A stretch of DNA of 64,000 nt. It comes from JBGTSJ01 sp041940305. Lineage in GTDB: Bacteria > Planctomycetota > Planctomycetia > Planctomycetales > Planctomycetaceae. The DNA lies in the NCBI GenBank assembly GCA_041940305.1, contig JBGTSJ010000002.1, positions 372,001 through 436,000 of the forward strand, read 5' to 3'. Position 1 is the stretch's first letter. Every line of letters begins with the position of its first letter. Under the pieces are notes generated by a model. The model was not told where the DNA came from. It searched no databases and saw only the letters and a program-made list of their open reading frames with translations. Below are positions 16,335-24,371 of the stretch, piece by piece. Position numbers and translations under genes: made by a program.

Positions 16335-17978
16335 ATGTCTCCTGCGCAGTCGAAAACCGGCGCGGCGCAATCCGCTCAGCAACTCCGGGACACGGTTGTT
16401 CCGGGTAGTCCCTCTGACGGCGGCATGGAAAGGACGCAGGTCATGGCGGAAGCAGGTTCGACCCCTCGGGAAGCGGGCGAAACCCAGGTTTCCGGACCTC
16501 GACAGGTCCAGCCCTCCGACGGCAAACAAAAAAAGGGTGGCAAGGAGAAAGCCACCGTCCTCGGCGACTTCCGGCTCCTCCGCAAACTCGGCCAGGGCGG
16601 CATGGGCGCCGTCTACCTGGCGCAGCAGATCAGCCTGGACCGCCCCTGCGCGCTTAAGGTGATGTCCAAGGACCTCGCCGCCAAGCCCGGCTTCGTCGAA
16701 CGCTTCAAGCGGGAAGCCAAGGCGATGGCCAAGGTCGAGCATCCCCACGCCGTCCGCTGCTACGCCGTCGACGAAGCCAAGGGGCTGCACTTCGTCGCCA
16801 TGGAACTGATCGACGGCCAGAGCATGCAGGACTGGATCGATCAGCTCGGCAAGCTCAGCGTCGGTGACGCCCTCCACGTGACGCTCCTGTGCGCCGACGC
16901 CCTCAGCCACGCGCACGGCATGAACATGATTCACCGTGATGTGAAGCCCGACAACATCCTCGTGACGAGCAAGGGGGGCGTGAAGGTCTCCGACTTCGGA
17001 CTTGCCAAGGTTCTGGACGACGACATGTCCATGACGCAGAGCGGCACCGGACTCGGCACGCCCCACTACATGGCGCCCGAACAGGCCCGCAACGCCAAGC
17101 ACGTCGATCACCGCACCGACATCTACGCACTCGGCGGCACCCTCTATCACTTCCTCACCGGACAGACTCCCTTCAAGGGAGACACCATCGTCGACCTGAT
17201 CACCGCCAAGGAGCGCGGCAGCTTCACCCCGGCCAAGCGCATCACTCCGGAGGTCCCCGAGCGGCTCGACCTGATCCTCGACAAGGCGATGGCCCGCGAT
17301 CCCAAGTACCGCTACGCCACCATGGCCGAGTTCATCACCGACCTCGAGTCGCTGCAGATGGCCTCGGATTCGCTCAGTTTCATCAATGCCCCCGACCGGG
17401 AAGTCGTCCGCCGCAGCGGCGGCGGCGCCTCACCCCTGTCGGCCACACGTGCCGGCTTCGGCGGGCAGACGACGGCTCCCAGGACTCCCGCCGTCCTCCC
17501 CTCGTCGGCCGAAGTCGCCGCCCGTAAGTCCGCCCCGCAGTTGGACATGACGGAGCGCTGGTACGTCAAGCACGCCGATGCCCACGGCCGACCCACGGTC
17601 AGCAAATGGACCACCGCGCAGGTCCTCACCGCGATGAAGAGCAACAAGCTCGACGCCGAGGCCCGCGTCACCCGCGATCCTCAGGAGCCGTTCCTCCCCT
17701 TCGCCCAGTTCCCGGAATTCGCCGCCGAGGCCCACAAGCTCATCACCCGCTCCAAGGTGAAATCGAAGGAGAAGAGCCTCGCCAATCAGTACGCCAAGCT
17801 CGAAAAGCAGTACCGCCGCCAGAAGTGGTGGCGGCTGCTCTCCCGCTTCAAGGACGGCACGCTCGGCTTCGTCGGACTGATCGTCTATCTCGCCGTCGTC
17901 GCCGCCATCATCGGCGGGACAATCTACGGCGGCATCCTCCTCTGGGACTTCATCGCCACGAAGTACAATCTGCGCTAA
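16335..17978 (+). CDS. Membrane-anchored Ser/Thr protein kinase with GYF_2-like domain
   Basis: 547 aa. Residues 1-72 are a disordered, polar N-terminus. The kinase domain spans about 76-345: glycine loop LGQGGMGAVY (85-94), ATP lysine in CALKVM (Lys108), HRDVKPDN (200-207, catalytic Asp202), DFG (Asp220), GTPHYMAPEQ, and DIYALGGTLYHFLTG. All catalytic residues are present, so it should be active. About 400-470 (WYVKHADAHGRPTVSKWTTA and following) resembles the GYF_2 domain. One membrane helix is near the C-terminus (about 515-540, FVGLIVYLAVVAAIIGGTIY), leaving the kinase in the cytoplasm. The first ATG is used; ribosome site weak (GCGAGG). Confidence 0.93.
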   Translation: MSPAQSKTGAAQSAQQLRDTVVPGSPSDGGMERTQVMAEAGSTPREAGETQVSGPRQVQPSDGKQKKGGKEKATVLGDFRLLRKLGQGGMGAVYLAQQISLDRPCALKVMSKDLAAKPGFVERFKREAKAMAKVEHPHAVRCYAVDEAKGLHFVAMELIDGQSMQDWIDQLGKLSVGDALHVTLLCADALSHAHGMNMIHRDVKPDNILVTSKGGVKVSDFGLAKVLDDDMSMTQSGTGLGTPHYMAPEQARNAKHVDHRTDIYALGGTLYHFLTGQTPFKGDTIVDLITAKERGSFTPAKRITPEVPERLDLILDKAMARDPKYRYATMAEFITDLESLQMASDSLSFINAPDREVVRRSGGGASPLSATRAGFGGQTTAPRTPAVLPSSAEVAARKSAPQLDMTERWYVKHADAHGRPTVSKWTTAQVLTAMKSNKLDAEARVTRDPQEPFLPFAQFPEFAAEAHKLITRSKVKSKEKSLANQYAKLEKQYRRQKWWRLLSRFKDGTLGFVGLIVYLAVVAAIIGGTIYGGILLWDFIATKYNLR

Positions 17979-18000
17979 ACGTGGACCTTTGATCGTCGCA

Positions 18001-18018
18001 GGCACAGTCCTCTGTGCC
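18001..18018. repeat. GGCACAG(TCCT)CTGTGCC hairpin family, copy
   Basis: Perfect 7-bp stem and 4-nt loop, with the standard flanks CGTCGCA on the left and GTCCGCTGGA on the right. It lies 22 bp after the kinase stop and could end that transcript. Confidence 0.75.
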
Positions 18019-18219
18019 GTCCGCTGGACAGACAACCAGTTGCAGCGACCTCCGGACCAATGCCTCGCTCTCAACGGAGATCCACTCCCGCTACAGCCGC
18101 CGGAACCGCCATCCCTCCCTCGACTCTCTCCCCCGCACCGATAGAATGCCATTCGGTCAGGCATGCGGAGCACAAACCAGGCTCCGGCCCCGAACGCCCA
18201 CACGGGACGGAGGACACAC

Positions 18220-18519
18220 ATGGCGGACGAAAACCAGCTGCTGGAAGCCCTCAAGGAAGTCGTCGACCCCGAGTTGATGATCAACATCGTCGACCTCGGC
18301 CTCGTCTATGACGTCGCCCAGGAAGACCAGACGGTCAAGGTGCAGATGACGCTCACCAGCCCAGCCTGCCCCGCCGGCCCGCAGATCATCCACAACGCCA
18401 AGATGGCCCTGGAGCGCCTCGAAGGCGTCGAGCAGGCCAACATTCAGCTCACCATGACGCCCCCCTGGACCCCAGAACGAATGACCGACGAGGCCCGCGA
18501 CCAGCTCGGCATCTTCTAA
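18220..18519 (+). CDS. MIP18/DUF59 family Fe-S assembly-like protein
   Basis: 99 aa from ATG 18220 with GGAGG 6-7 nt upstream. Family features: LKEVVDPELMINIVDLGLVYDV (about 9-30), the LTSPACPAGPQII motif (about 44-56) with the conserved Cys, and VQLTMTPPWTPERMTDEAR at the end. DUF59 proteins (SufT, PaaD, MIP18) help mature Fe-S proteins. Which subtype is not clear; the single-domain form with PPWTPERM is SufT-like. No suf genes are adjacent. Confidence 0.9.
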   Translation: MADENQLLEALKEVVDPELMINIVDLGLVYDVAQEDQTVKVQMTLTSPACPAGPQIIHNAKMALERLEGVEQANIQLTMTPPWTPERMTDEARDQLGIF

Positions 18520-18550
18520 CCACTCCTCCCGAATCACTCGCCCCGCAACG

Positions 18551-18582
18551 CCGTTTAGCCCCGGCCCAACGGGCCGGGCGCT
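18551..18582. repeat. CCGTTTAGCCCCGGCCCAAC family, hairpin
   Basis: CCGTTTAGCC then CCGGCCCAACGGGCCGGGCG; the CCGGCCC/GGGCCGG stem is perfect. Located in the 145-bp gap before the first cyclophilin gene. Related to 11475-11500 and 14345-14367. Confidence 0.6.
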
Positions 18583-18665
18583 CCGCACGCTCCCCCACAC
18601 TCGTTCCTATTCTCCGCGACTGTCCGATTGCACCGCCGCGGCTTTCCCGTCGAGGACCACACACG

Positions 18666-19436
18666 ATGAAACTGCGTGCTGCTTCGCTCGCCATCACCAC
18701 CTTGCTGGGCCTGCTGATCGTCGGCTGTGCCGGCCAGGGGAACGGATCGCGCGACGGCGACCCCCCGGTGCCGACCGCCCAGGGACGTCCCGCCGACCCG
18801 TCAGCCCCCGCCATCGACCCCTACCAGGTCAAGCTTGAGACCTCGAAGGGAGACGTCGTCATCCAGGTCCATCCCGAATGGGCCCCGCACGGAGCAGCCC
18901 GCTTCAAGGAACTCGTTGAACTTGGCTTTTACGACGGCTGCCGCTTCTTCCGCGTGGTCGACGGCTTTATGGCCCAGGTCGGCATGAACGGCGACCCGGC
19001 CGTGAATGCACAATGGCAGGAGAACAGGATTCCCGACGACCCCGTCCAGGAGTCCAATACCCGAGGAAAGGTGACGTTCGCCACGTCCGGCCCCGACTCC
19101 CGCACCACGCAGTTCTTCATCAGCTATGGCGACAACTCGTTTCTCGATCCTCAGGGCTTTTCCCCCTTCGGAGAAGTGGTCGAAGGCATGGACGTAATCG
19201 ATTCGCTGTACAACGGGTACGGCGAAGGCGCCCCGCAGGGACGCGGTCCCCGGCAGGACCTGATCGGCGCGCAGGGCAACGAGTACCTCAACGCCCAGTT
19301 CCCGATGCTGGACTACATCGAGCAGGCCACCATCGTCGGTAGCGAAACCGCCAGTACGCCCGCTGGCGATGAAGCCGCGACGGCCACAGACGATTCCGCC
19401 GCGACCGACGATCCCGCCAACGGCGCCGAGAACTAA
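18666..19436 (+). CDS. Cyclophilin-type peptidyl-prolyl isomerase, lipoprotein
   Basis: 256 aa. N-terminus MKLRAASLAITTLLGLLIVGC has a lipobox (LIVGC, Cys21), so it is probably membrane-anchored in the periplasm. The cyclophilin domain is about residues 56-220: LETSKGDVVIQVHPEWAPHG, FFRVVDGFMAQVG with the catalytic Arg, and FATSGPDSRTTQFFISYGDNSFLD. The C-terminal 30 residues are Ala/Thr/Asp-rich. Tandem paralogue follows 100 bp downstream; the two share long identical stretches such as GYGEGAPQGRGPRQDLI, so they arose by duplication. Confidence 0.93.
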   Translation: MKLRAASLAITTLLGLLIVGCAGQGNGSRDGDPPVPTAQGRPADPSAPAIDPYQVKLETSKGDVVIQVHPEWAPHGAARFKELVELGFYDGCRFFRVVDGFMAQVGMNGDPAVNAQWQENRIPDDPVQESNTRGKVTFATSGPDSRTTQFFISYGDNSFLDPQGFSPFGEVVEGMDVIDSLYNGYGEGAPQGRGPRQDLIGAQGNEYLNAQFPMLDYIEQATIVGSETASTPAGDEAATATDDSAATDDPANGAEN

Positions 19437-19440
19437 TCCC

Positions 19441-19469
19441 CCGTTTAGCGGAGAGCCGCAGGCGACCGC
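19441..19469. repeat. CCGTTTAGCGGAGAGCCG family, copy 1
   Basis: 29-bp sequence CCGTTTAGCGGAGAGCCGCA then GGCGACCGC, between the two cyclophilin genes. The same sequence with three differences is at 33814-33842. Confidence 0.75.
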
Positions 19470-19536
19470 GCCGCCGAAAACACCACCCGGCGGGAGGAAC
19501 ACCCCCGCCCATTCACACTCTCATCAAGGAGGCAAC

Positions 19537-20178
19537 ATGCAGAGTCGAATTCACACCACAGCGCTGATCCTGACGATCGGCCTGCTCGGGGCCACTGCCC
19601 GCACCGCCGCCGCCGCGGACGAGCCGTACAAGGTCAAGCTCGAGACATCCCAGGGAGACGTCGTCCTCGAGGTCCATCCCGAGTGGGCCCCGCGAGGAGC
19701 CGCCCGCTTCCGCGAACTCGTCGAAGCCAAGTATTACGACGACGTCCGCTTCTTCCGCGTCGTCGACGGCTTCATGGCGCAGTTTGGCATGCACGGCGAC
19801 CCCGAGGTCAACGCCCGCTGGCGCGACAAGAAGATCAAGGACGATCCGAACAAGCAGTCCAACACCCGCGGCATGGTCACCTTCGCCACCTCCGGCAAGG
19901 ACTCCCGCACCACGCAATTGTTCATCAACTTCGGCGACAACTCCTTCCTCGACAACCAGGGGTTCTCCCCCTTCGCCAAGGTCGTCGAAGGCATGGACGT
20001 CGTGGACAAGCTCTACGACGGCTACGGCGAAGGCGCACCCCAGGGTCGCGGACCCCGCCAGGACCTCATTGCCGCGCAGGGCAACGAGTACCTCAACGCC
20101 AGTTTCCCGCGCCTCGACTACATCAAGACCGCCCGCATCGTCGACGAGACCGGCCGCGCCACCGTCGAAGAGAACTGA
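19537..20178 (+). CDS. Cyclophilin-type peptidyl-prolyl isomerase, exported
   Basis: 213 aa from ATG 19537, preceded by AAGGAGG with ideal spacing. The N-terminus MQSRIHTTALILTIGLLGAT..AAA is a cleavable Sec signal rather than a lipoprotein signal. The cyclophilin domain has LETSQGDVVLEVHPEWAPRG, RFFRVVDGFMAQFG (catalytic Arg kept), and FATSGKDSRTTQLFINFGDN. It lacks the acidic tail of its upstream paralogue. The pair gives one membrane-bound and one soluble periplasmic isomerase. Confidence 0.94.
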   Translation: MQSRIHTTALILTIGLLGATARTAAAADEPYKVKLETSQGDVVLEVHPEWAPRGAARFRELVEAKYYDDVRFFRVVDGFMAQFGMHGDPEVNARWRDKKIKDDPNKQSNTRGMVTFATSGKDSRTTQLFINFGDNSFLDNQGFSPFAKVVEGMDVVDKLYDGYGEGAPQGRGPRQDLIAAQGNEYLNASFPRLDYIKTARIVDETGRATVEEN

Positions 20179-20204
20179 CGCCACAATACAACCAGCGATA
20201 ACAC

Positions 20205-20239
20205 AGAAACCCGGTTTCTCCTTCAGAAACCGGGTTTCT
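20205..20239. terminator. Bidirectional terminator-like hairpin, AGAAACCCGGTTTCT family
   Basis: A 15-bp perfect stem (AGAAACCCGGTTTCT / AGAAACCGGGTTTCT) with a 5-nt loop between the convergent cyclophilin (+) and Gfo/Idh (-) genes. Same element as at 5325 and 27540. Confidence 0.75.
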
Positions 20240-20268
20240 CATGCGCCTTCACTGATGATCCGCGCCGC

Positions 20269-21552
20269 TTACAGCTCCCACCCCTTCCGCGAAGGCTGCC
20301 ACACGAGATTGGCCGCCTCCGGCGCGTTGGTCGCCTTCAATTCAGCGCCGTTCCATTCGATCTTCCGCCCGATCCGGTACGCCACGTTCCCCAGCAGCAC
20401 GGTCTCGGTCAGCGCACCGGAGTAATCGAAGTTGCAGGTGGTCGGCTCGCCCGTCTTGCACGCCCGGATCCACTCCGCGTGATGCCCGATCGAATTGGGG
20501 ATCGTTTGCTCCGGCGGCTTGAAATCGGCGTATTTGTCCTCAGGGAACAGCCGGTACGAACCGTAATCGGCGAACATCGAACCTTCGTCCCCGACGAAGT
20601 ACACGCCTGAACCCGGCAACTGGTGCCCGTCGTGCATCGTCTGTGCCAGATCGCCGTCGGTCCACGTCAGCGTCACCGGCGGCTGGTCCCCCCGAGCCGG
20701 AAACTCCCACGTCGCCTTCAGTCCCGACGGGGCCGTCTCCGGATGCGGCGGCGGGCCTTCCGCCTGGCACGTCAGCGGATGTCGCAGTTCCAGCGCCCAG
20801 AACACCACGTCGATGTAATGGCAGCCCATGTCCCCCAGCGTCCCCCCGCCGAAGTCCCACCACCGCCGCCACTCCGCCGGCATGTAGGCCTCGTGATATG
20901 GACGATACGCCGCCGGTCCCAGCCACGTGTCCCAGTCCACTTCCGGCGGGACAGGCTGGCTGTCGGTCGGCCACCGCGTGCCTCCCCACCCCTTGCCGAC
21001 CCACACGTTCACCTTCCGCACCGGCCCGATCGCACCCGACTGGATGATCTCCACCACCCGGCGGTAGTTGTTCTCCGCATGGATCTGGGTCCCCATCTGC
21101 GTGGCGACGTGATACTCCTTCGCCGTCTGCGCCATCAGCCGTGCTTCCCAGACGGTCCGCGTCAGCGGTTTCTCGCAGTAGCAGTGCAGTCCCCGCCGCA
21201 TCGCCGTCACGCCGCTGTAGGCGTGCGTATGATCCGGAGTCGACACGACCACCGCGTCGAGCTTCTGCTCGTCCAGCATGTTGCGGAAGTCTTTGTACTG
21301 CGCCGCCTGCGGAAACTCCGAATACGCCTGAGCCGCCCGGCGGTCATCCACGTCGCAGATCGCCACGATGTTCTGGCTCGCGACGCCGGCCACGTTTCCT
21401 GCCCCGCGGCCGCCGGGACCGATGATCCCGATGTTCAGCTTTTCATTGGGAGATTGACTGTCGTCGGCTCGGACGAAGTTCGAAACATACAGCCCGGCGC
21501 CGAGCGCGGCGGAATGGGCGAGGAACTGGCGGCGGGTCGTCTTTCGAGGCAT
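20269..21552 (-). CDS. Gfo/Idh/MocA family oxidoreductase, Tat-exported
   Basis: 427 aa. The twin-arginine signal is TTRRQFLAHSAALGAGLYV. Then a Rossmann fold: LNIGIIGPGGRGAGNV, VAICDVDDRRA, VVVSTPDHTHAYSGVTAMRRG, and CYCEKPLTRTVWEARLMAQ with the EKP signature lysine. The C-terminal domain contains GGGTLGDMGCHYIDVVFWAL, with the GCHYID histidine typical of the family. Substrate unknown; planctomycete genomes carry many exported copies, which are thought to act on sugars. Ribosome site AGGGA before the ATG. Confidence 0.93.
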   Translation of the reverse strand: MPRKTTRRQFLAHSAALGAGLYVSNFVRADDSQSPNEKLNIGIIGPGGRGAGNVAGVASQNIVAICDVDDRRAAQAYSEFPQAAQYKDFRNMLDEQKLDAVVVSTPDHTHAYSGVTAMRRGLHCYCEKPLTRTVWEARLMAQTAKEYHVATQMGTQIHAENNYRRVVEIIQSGAIGPVRKVNVWVGKGWGGTRWPTDSQPVPPEVDWDTWLGPAAYRPYHEAYMPAEWRRWWDFGGGTLGDMGCHYIDVVFWALELRHPLTCQAEGPPPHPETAPSGLKATWEFPARGDQPPVTLTWTDGDLAQTMHDGHQLPGSGVYFVGDEGSMFADYGSYRLFPEDKYADFKPPEQTIPNSIGHHAEWIRACKTGEPTTCNFDYSGALTETVLLGNVAYRIGRKIEWNGAELKATNAPEAANLVWQPSRKGWEL

Positions 21553-21787
21553 TGGCTTTCCCTGAGTGAAGGATCAACGCCCGCGAATATGACACACCCG
21601 CCGCAGCCGTGCAACCAGATCACACGAACTCCCCGCCGCTGCACGCGACACAACGCGATAGAGCCTGGAGTTCCATTCTCCCCTCTCCCTCTCCCCGCGA
21701 AGCGACTCTCCACGACCCAGAAGTTCATGCGGGGAAACGGGGGACTTCGCTCCTTTTCAAGTCGCTGCTCAACGGGCGCGCGACGGA

Positions 21788-23248
21788 TCACTCCTCGAGT
21801 TCTGGATGCAGCATTGTGCGCTGCTGTTCCTCAAAAGCGCGTTGCTGGCGGATCTGTTCGCGTGTCGGGAGGGGCTCGTAGAGGGGGACGATCCAGTCGG
21901 CATGCCTGAGGCTGCGGTCAATGGCGGCGAGGTCGGCGTTGGGGTCGATGAGAGGCTGCGGGTTGCGGCCGTTGAGGGTGGAGACGACATCGGCCCAGAC
22001 GTGGACGTTCTTGTGCCCCTGGGCGCGGAGTTCGTCGGCGATCCAGTGGGCGTACTGGAGGAGCATGTCGGGGCGCTCGCTCATGACTGCGAGCTGGCGC
22101 GGGTGGAGGATGGCTTCGGGAGGGGTGAAGCTGGTGAGGACGTTGCCTTCATCGTCGTAGGCGTGGAAGACGGCTTCGGCCTGCTTGGTGCGGAGCTTCA
22201 TGTGCCAGGCGAAGCGGTGCCCTTCCTCGGTCCAGCTGACGTCGCCGGGATAGAGGAGGTGTCGGAACGGCATCAGGCAGTTGTAGGCGACGAACAGGCC
22301 GAGTACGGCGAGGAGCAGGCGGCGGCGCGGGGTGATGACGGGTGGCGGCGGTGGCTCGGGCTCGGGGTCTTCGGGCTTGCGCTCGGGGGCGAGGGAGTCC
22401 GCGGGGAAGAAGATCATGGAGGCGGCGACCATCACCAGCGGAAAGATGCCGATGCGGAACATTCGCGCGTTGCTGGCATGGAAGGCGACCAGCGAGAGGT
22501 AGGCGGGAATCCGCGTCCGGTTCCAGAGGAGCAGGGGCACTATGAGCAGGTCGAAGAGCATGCCGCCCCAGGCGAAGGCGAGGATGACGGCGTCGATGTC
22601 GAAGTACTCGCCGAGCAGAGGATAGCCTCGTCCGCTCCCCATCATGATCTGCATGGGGACGCCGGTGATCCAGTCGGAGTTCATCTTGGCGATGCCGCCG
22701 AAGAAGTAGGGGACGGCGAGGGTGAAGCGGAGGAACCAGAGGGACCAGACGGGAACGGTCTGGCTGCGCATCTTCGGCCAGATCCAGGCATCGACCGACC
22801 ACGCGTGATGGGCGGGGATGAGGAGCGAGACCCAGCCGAGGATGGAGATCAGATAGAAGTGGTTGAGGTACCACGTCTGATCGATGAGGAACTGGTACGT
22901 AAATCCGAGGGCGAAAATGAAGGAGGAGAGTCGGTAAAGAAAGCCGATCGCCATGCAGAACCCGGCGACGCCGAGGACGCCCCAGAGGACGTACATGCCG
23001 TTGCCGGGGAGGGGCTCGATCCAGGTGAAGCCGTAGTACTGAAAGTGGCGGACGGGGGTGATGAAGTGGCCGGCGATCCAGCCTTTGGCGAAGTAGCGGT
23101 AGACCTCGATCACCATGCAGAGGCCGAAGGCGACACGGAAGACGACGAGGAGGCCGATATCGACCGGGGCGAAGAGGCGCTGGGCGAGGGAGAGGCGGTC
23201 GGTGGTGGACTTCGTGTCGGCGGCGGGGGTGAGGGTGGACGAGGTCAT
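21788..23248 (-). CDS. HTTM (gamma-carboxylase-like) multi-pass membrane protein
   Basis: 486 aa. The membrane domain (about 25-345) matches the HTTM family, related to vitamin-K-dependent gamma-carboxylase: LLVVFRVAFGLCMVIEVYRYF, FQYYGFTWIEPLPGNGMY, YLNHFYLISILGWVSLLIP, and WSLWFLRFTLAVPYFFGGIAKMNSDWITG. A Pro-rich linker (EPEPPPPP) near 320 precedes the last helix and a soluble C-terminal domain (about 365-486). Carboxylase activity is not established for bacterial forms. The repeat GGAACCACGGAATACACGG abuts the start codon with no spacer, so no Shine-Dalgarno is seen. Confidence 0.88.
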   Translation of the reverse strand: MTSSTLTPAADTKSTTDRLSLAQRLFAPVDIGLLVVFRVAFGLCMVIEVYRYFAKGWIAGHFITPVRHFQYYGFTWIEPLPGNGMYVLWGVLGVAGFCMAIGFLYRLSSFIFALGFTYQFLIDQTWYLNHFYLISILGWVSLLIPAHHAWSVDAWIWPKMRSQTVPVWSLWFLRFTLAVPYFFGGIAKMNSDWITGVPMQIMMGSGRGYPLLGEYFDIDAVILAFAWGGMLFDLLIVPLLLWNRTRIPAYLSLVAFHASNARMFRIGIFPLVMVAASMIFFPADSLAPERKPEDPEPEPPPPPVITPRRRLLLAVLGLFVAYNCLMPFRHLLYPGDVSWTEEGHRFAWHMKLRTKQAEAVFHAYDDEGNVLTSFTPPEAILHPRQLAVMSERPDMLLQYAHWIADELRAQGHKNVHVWADVVSTLNGRNPQPLIDPNADLAAIDRSLRHADWIVPLYEPLPTREQIRQQRAFEEQQRTMLHPELEE

Positions 23249-23308
23249 GGAACCACGGAATACACGGAAGTGACGGAAAGGGAAGAGGGAACCGCGAAAG
23301 GGGCGAAA
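23249..23308 (+). repeat. GGAACCACGGAATACACGG family, copy 2
   Basis: A 60-bp sequence whose first base follows the (minus-strand) start codon of the HTTM gene. Near-identical reverse copy at 11513-11567; a 5-bp AGGGA-type unit is the main length difference. Confidence 0.85.
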
Positions 23309-23523
23309 CGGGGTTCAATTGTGTGGCACGGGGCGGCGTGTGTCGATGGGTTGGGGAGTTGGAAGCGTCGGGGTTGCAATCGGATTGGGGCGGGCCGTGG
23401 TCTTGCTGGTCGGCTCGACGGATCCTGGCTGACAACTCAGAGTCTGGAGCATGGGGGTACGGATACCTGTGGGGGGCGCGCGTGGTCCCGGAGCTCGCTG
23501 TATCTTGCCGTCAGTGCAGCGGC

Positions 23524-23541
23524 GGCACAGAGGACTGTGCC
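23524..23541 (-). repeat. GGCACAG hairpin family, reverse copy
   Basis: GGCACAGAGGACTGTGCC, flanked by GCAGCG on the left and TGCGAC on the right, i.e. the 18001 copy in reverse orientation. Confidence 0.75.
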
Positions 23542-23574
23542 TGCGACTCTGCGGAAAATCGTCTTTTCTGAGGC

Positions 23575-23602
23575 TTGCATCCGTGGGGGGCGTTTCTATC
23601 AT
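23575..23602 (+). promoter_or_regulatory. Candidate sigma-70 promoter of the Cys-rich peptide gene
   Basis: TTGCAT at 23575, a 16-bp spacer, and TATCAT at 23597 (5 of 6 matches to the -10 consensus). It would give a leader of about 150 nt. The -35 match is weak. Confidence 0.35.
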
Positions 23603-23756
23603 ACAGCCTACGTATTTTACGTGTCTTCCCTGGGGGAGTCAGATGTGGCGCTTTTCCCCCTCGGTCGGCCCGTCGCGGGAGACGGTCGATCGTGTCCGCG
23701 TGCGGACTGTGGGAAGTTGGTTTGACCAGGCTCGTTCAGACACCAGGAGACAACCC

Positions 23757-23954
23757 GTGAGCCGAAAGTTCTTCTCGTTGCTGCTGCTGGGTGTGATGTC
23801 CGTCGGCGTTGCCGGCTTCACCCCGGTGCTGGGTAACCATGGCGTTCCGTGCGATGGTTGCGGTCCTGCTCCGTGCGGCACCTGCGACGGCTGCCCGCCG
23901 TGCCCGCCGCCGCCGTGCTGCGAGAGCGACTACGACGACGATTGCGACGACTAA
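23757..23954 (+). CDS. Small secreted Cys/Asp-rich peptide, 65 aa
   Basis: GTG start at 23757 with AGGAG 7 nt upstream. Residues 1-26 (MSRKFFSLLLLGVMSVGVAG and on) form a signal peptide. The mature part is about 38 residues with nine Cys arranged as CDGC, PCGTCDGCPPC and PCCESDY, and a final acidic run of Asp/Glu. There is a strong terminator 75 nt downstream, so it is a self-contained unit. Nine closely spaced Cys plus acidic residues suggest metal binding or a disulfide-rich knot outside the cytoplasm. No family recognised. Real-gene evidence: signal, ribosome site and terminator together. Confidence 0.75.
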   Translation: MSRKFFSLLLLGVMSVGVAGFTPVLGNHGVPCDGCGPAPCGTCDGCPPCPPPPCCESDYDDDCDD

Positions 23955-24027
23955 TCGACTTCGATTCGTCGCCGTTTCGAGACTCCCGGGATGTTCAGGC
24001 TGGGGTCTCGGGACACTGTGCTCGATG

Positions 24028-24063
24028 AAACGCCGGGGGGGAGGCCCCCGGCGTTTGTTTTTT
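24028..24063 (+). terminator. Intrinsic terminator of the Cys-rich peptide gene
   Basis: AAACGCCGGGGG pairs with CCCCCGGCGTTT around a short loop, followed by GTTTTTT. Textbook rho-independent terminator. Confidence 0.9.
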
Positions 24064-24371
24064 GGGGGTGAGGAGATTGAGGAGGTGGTTGCGGGGACGG
24101 GGGATTGGTCAATGTCATTGGTCATTGTGGGGTGGGCTTGGGGCAATGACGATTGACCATTGAGAATTGACTGATGACCAATCCCTTTCCGTCACCGCAA
24201 GGGGGTCTGCTACCGTTCGGGGGGTGATCTGATTAGGATCGCATTGCAGCCGGGGTGTTCGTGATTGACCCCTCCCCCCCGGCCCCTCTCCCCGCATAGA
24301 GCTGAAGTGCGTGGCGAGCTGGCGCGCTGGGACAGGGGAGACACGGTCCATTCGTGGGAGCTGCGCGACCT
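24064..24371. other. Intergenic region before the ABC permease
   Basis: About 308 bp. The stretch at 24107-24182 has repeated ATTGGTCATT, CAATGACGATTGACCATTG and GATGACCAATC words, another low-complexity family. The remainder has a pyrimidine-rich CCCCTCTCCC stretch. No gene. Confidence 0.5.
24107..24182. repeat. CATTGGTCATTG / GATTGACCATTG repeat element
   Basis: Direct and inverted short words (TCATTGGTCATTGTGG, CAATGACGATTGACCATTG, GATGACCAATC) within 76 bp, much more AT-rich than its surroundings. Only one copy seen in the window. Confidence 0.5.

Larger units (their letters stand above)
23309..23756. other. Intergenic region upstream of the Cys-rich peptide gene
   Basis: No gene supported except as noted. 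Together with the copy at 23249-23308 this makes a gap of about 508 bp. It holds a reverse GGCACAG hairpin (23524-23541) and a candidate promoter (23575-23602). Confidence 0.5.

Noticed and set aside
21806..23725. 639-codon plus-strand frame opposite the HTTM gene
   Set aside because: Opposes a protein with strong membrane-segment and family signatures; its own sequence is Glu/Asp/Gly-rich and includes repeat-derived peptide.
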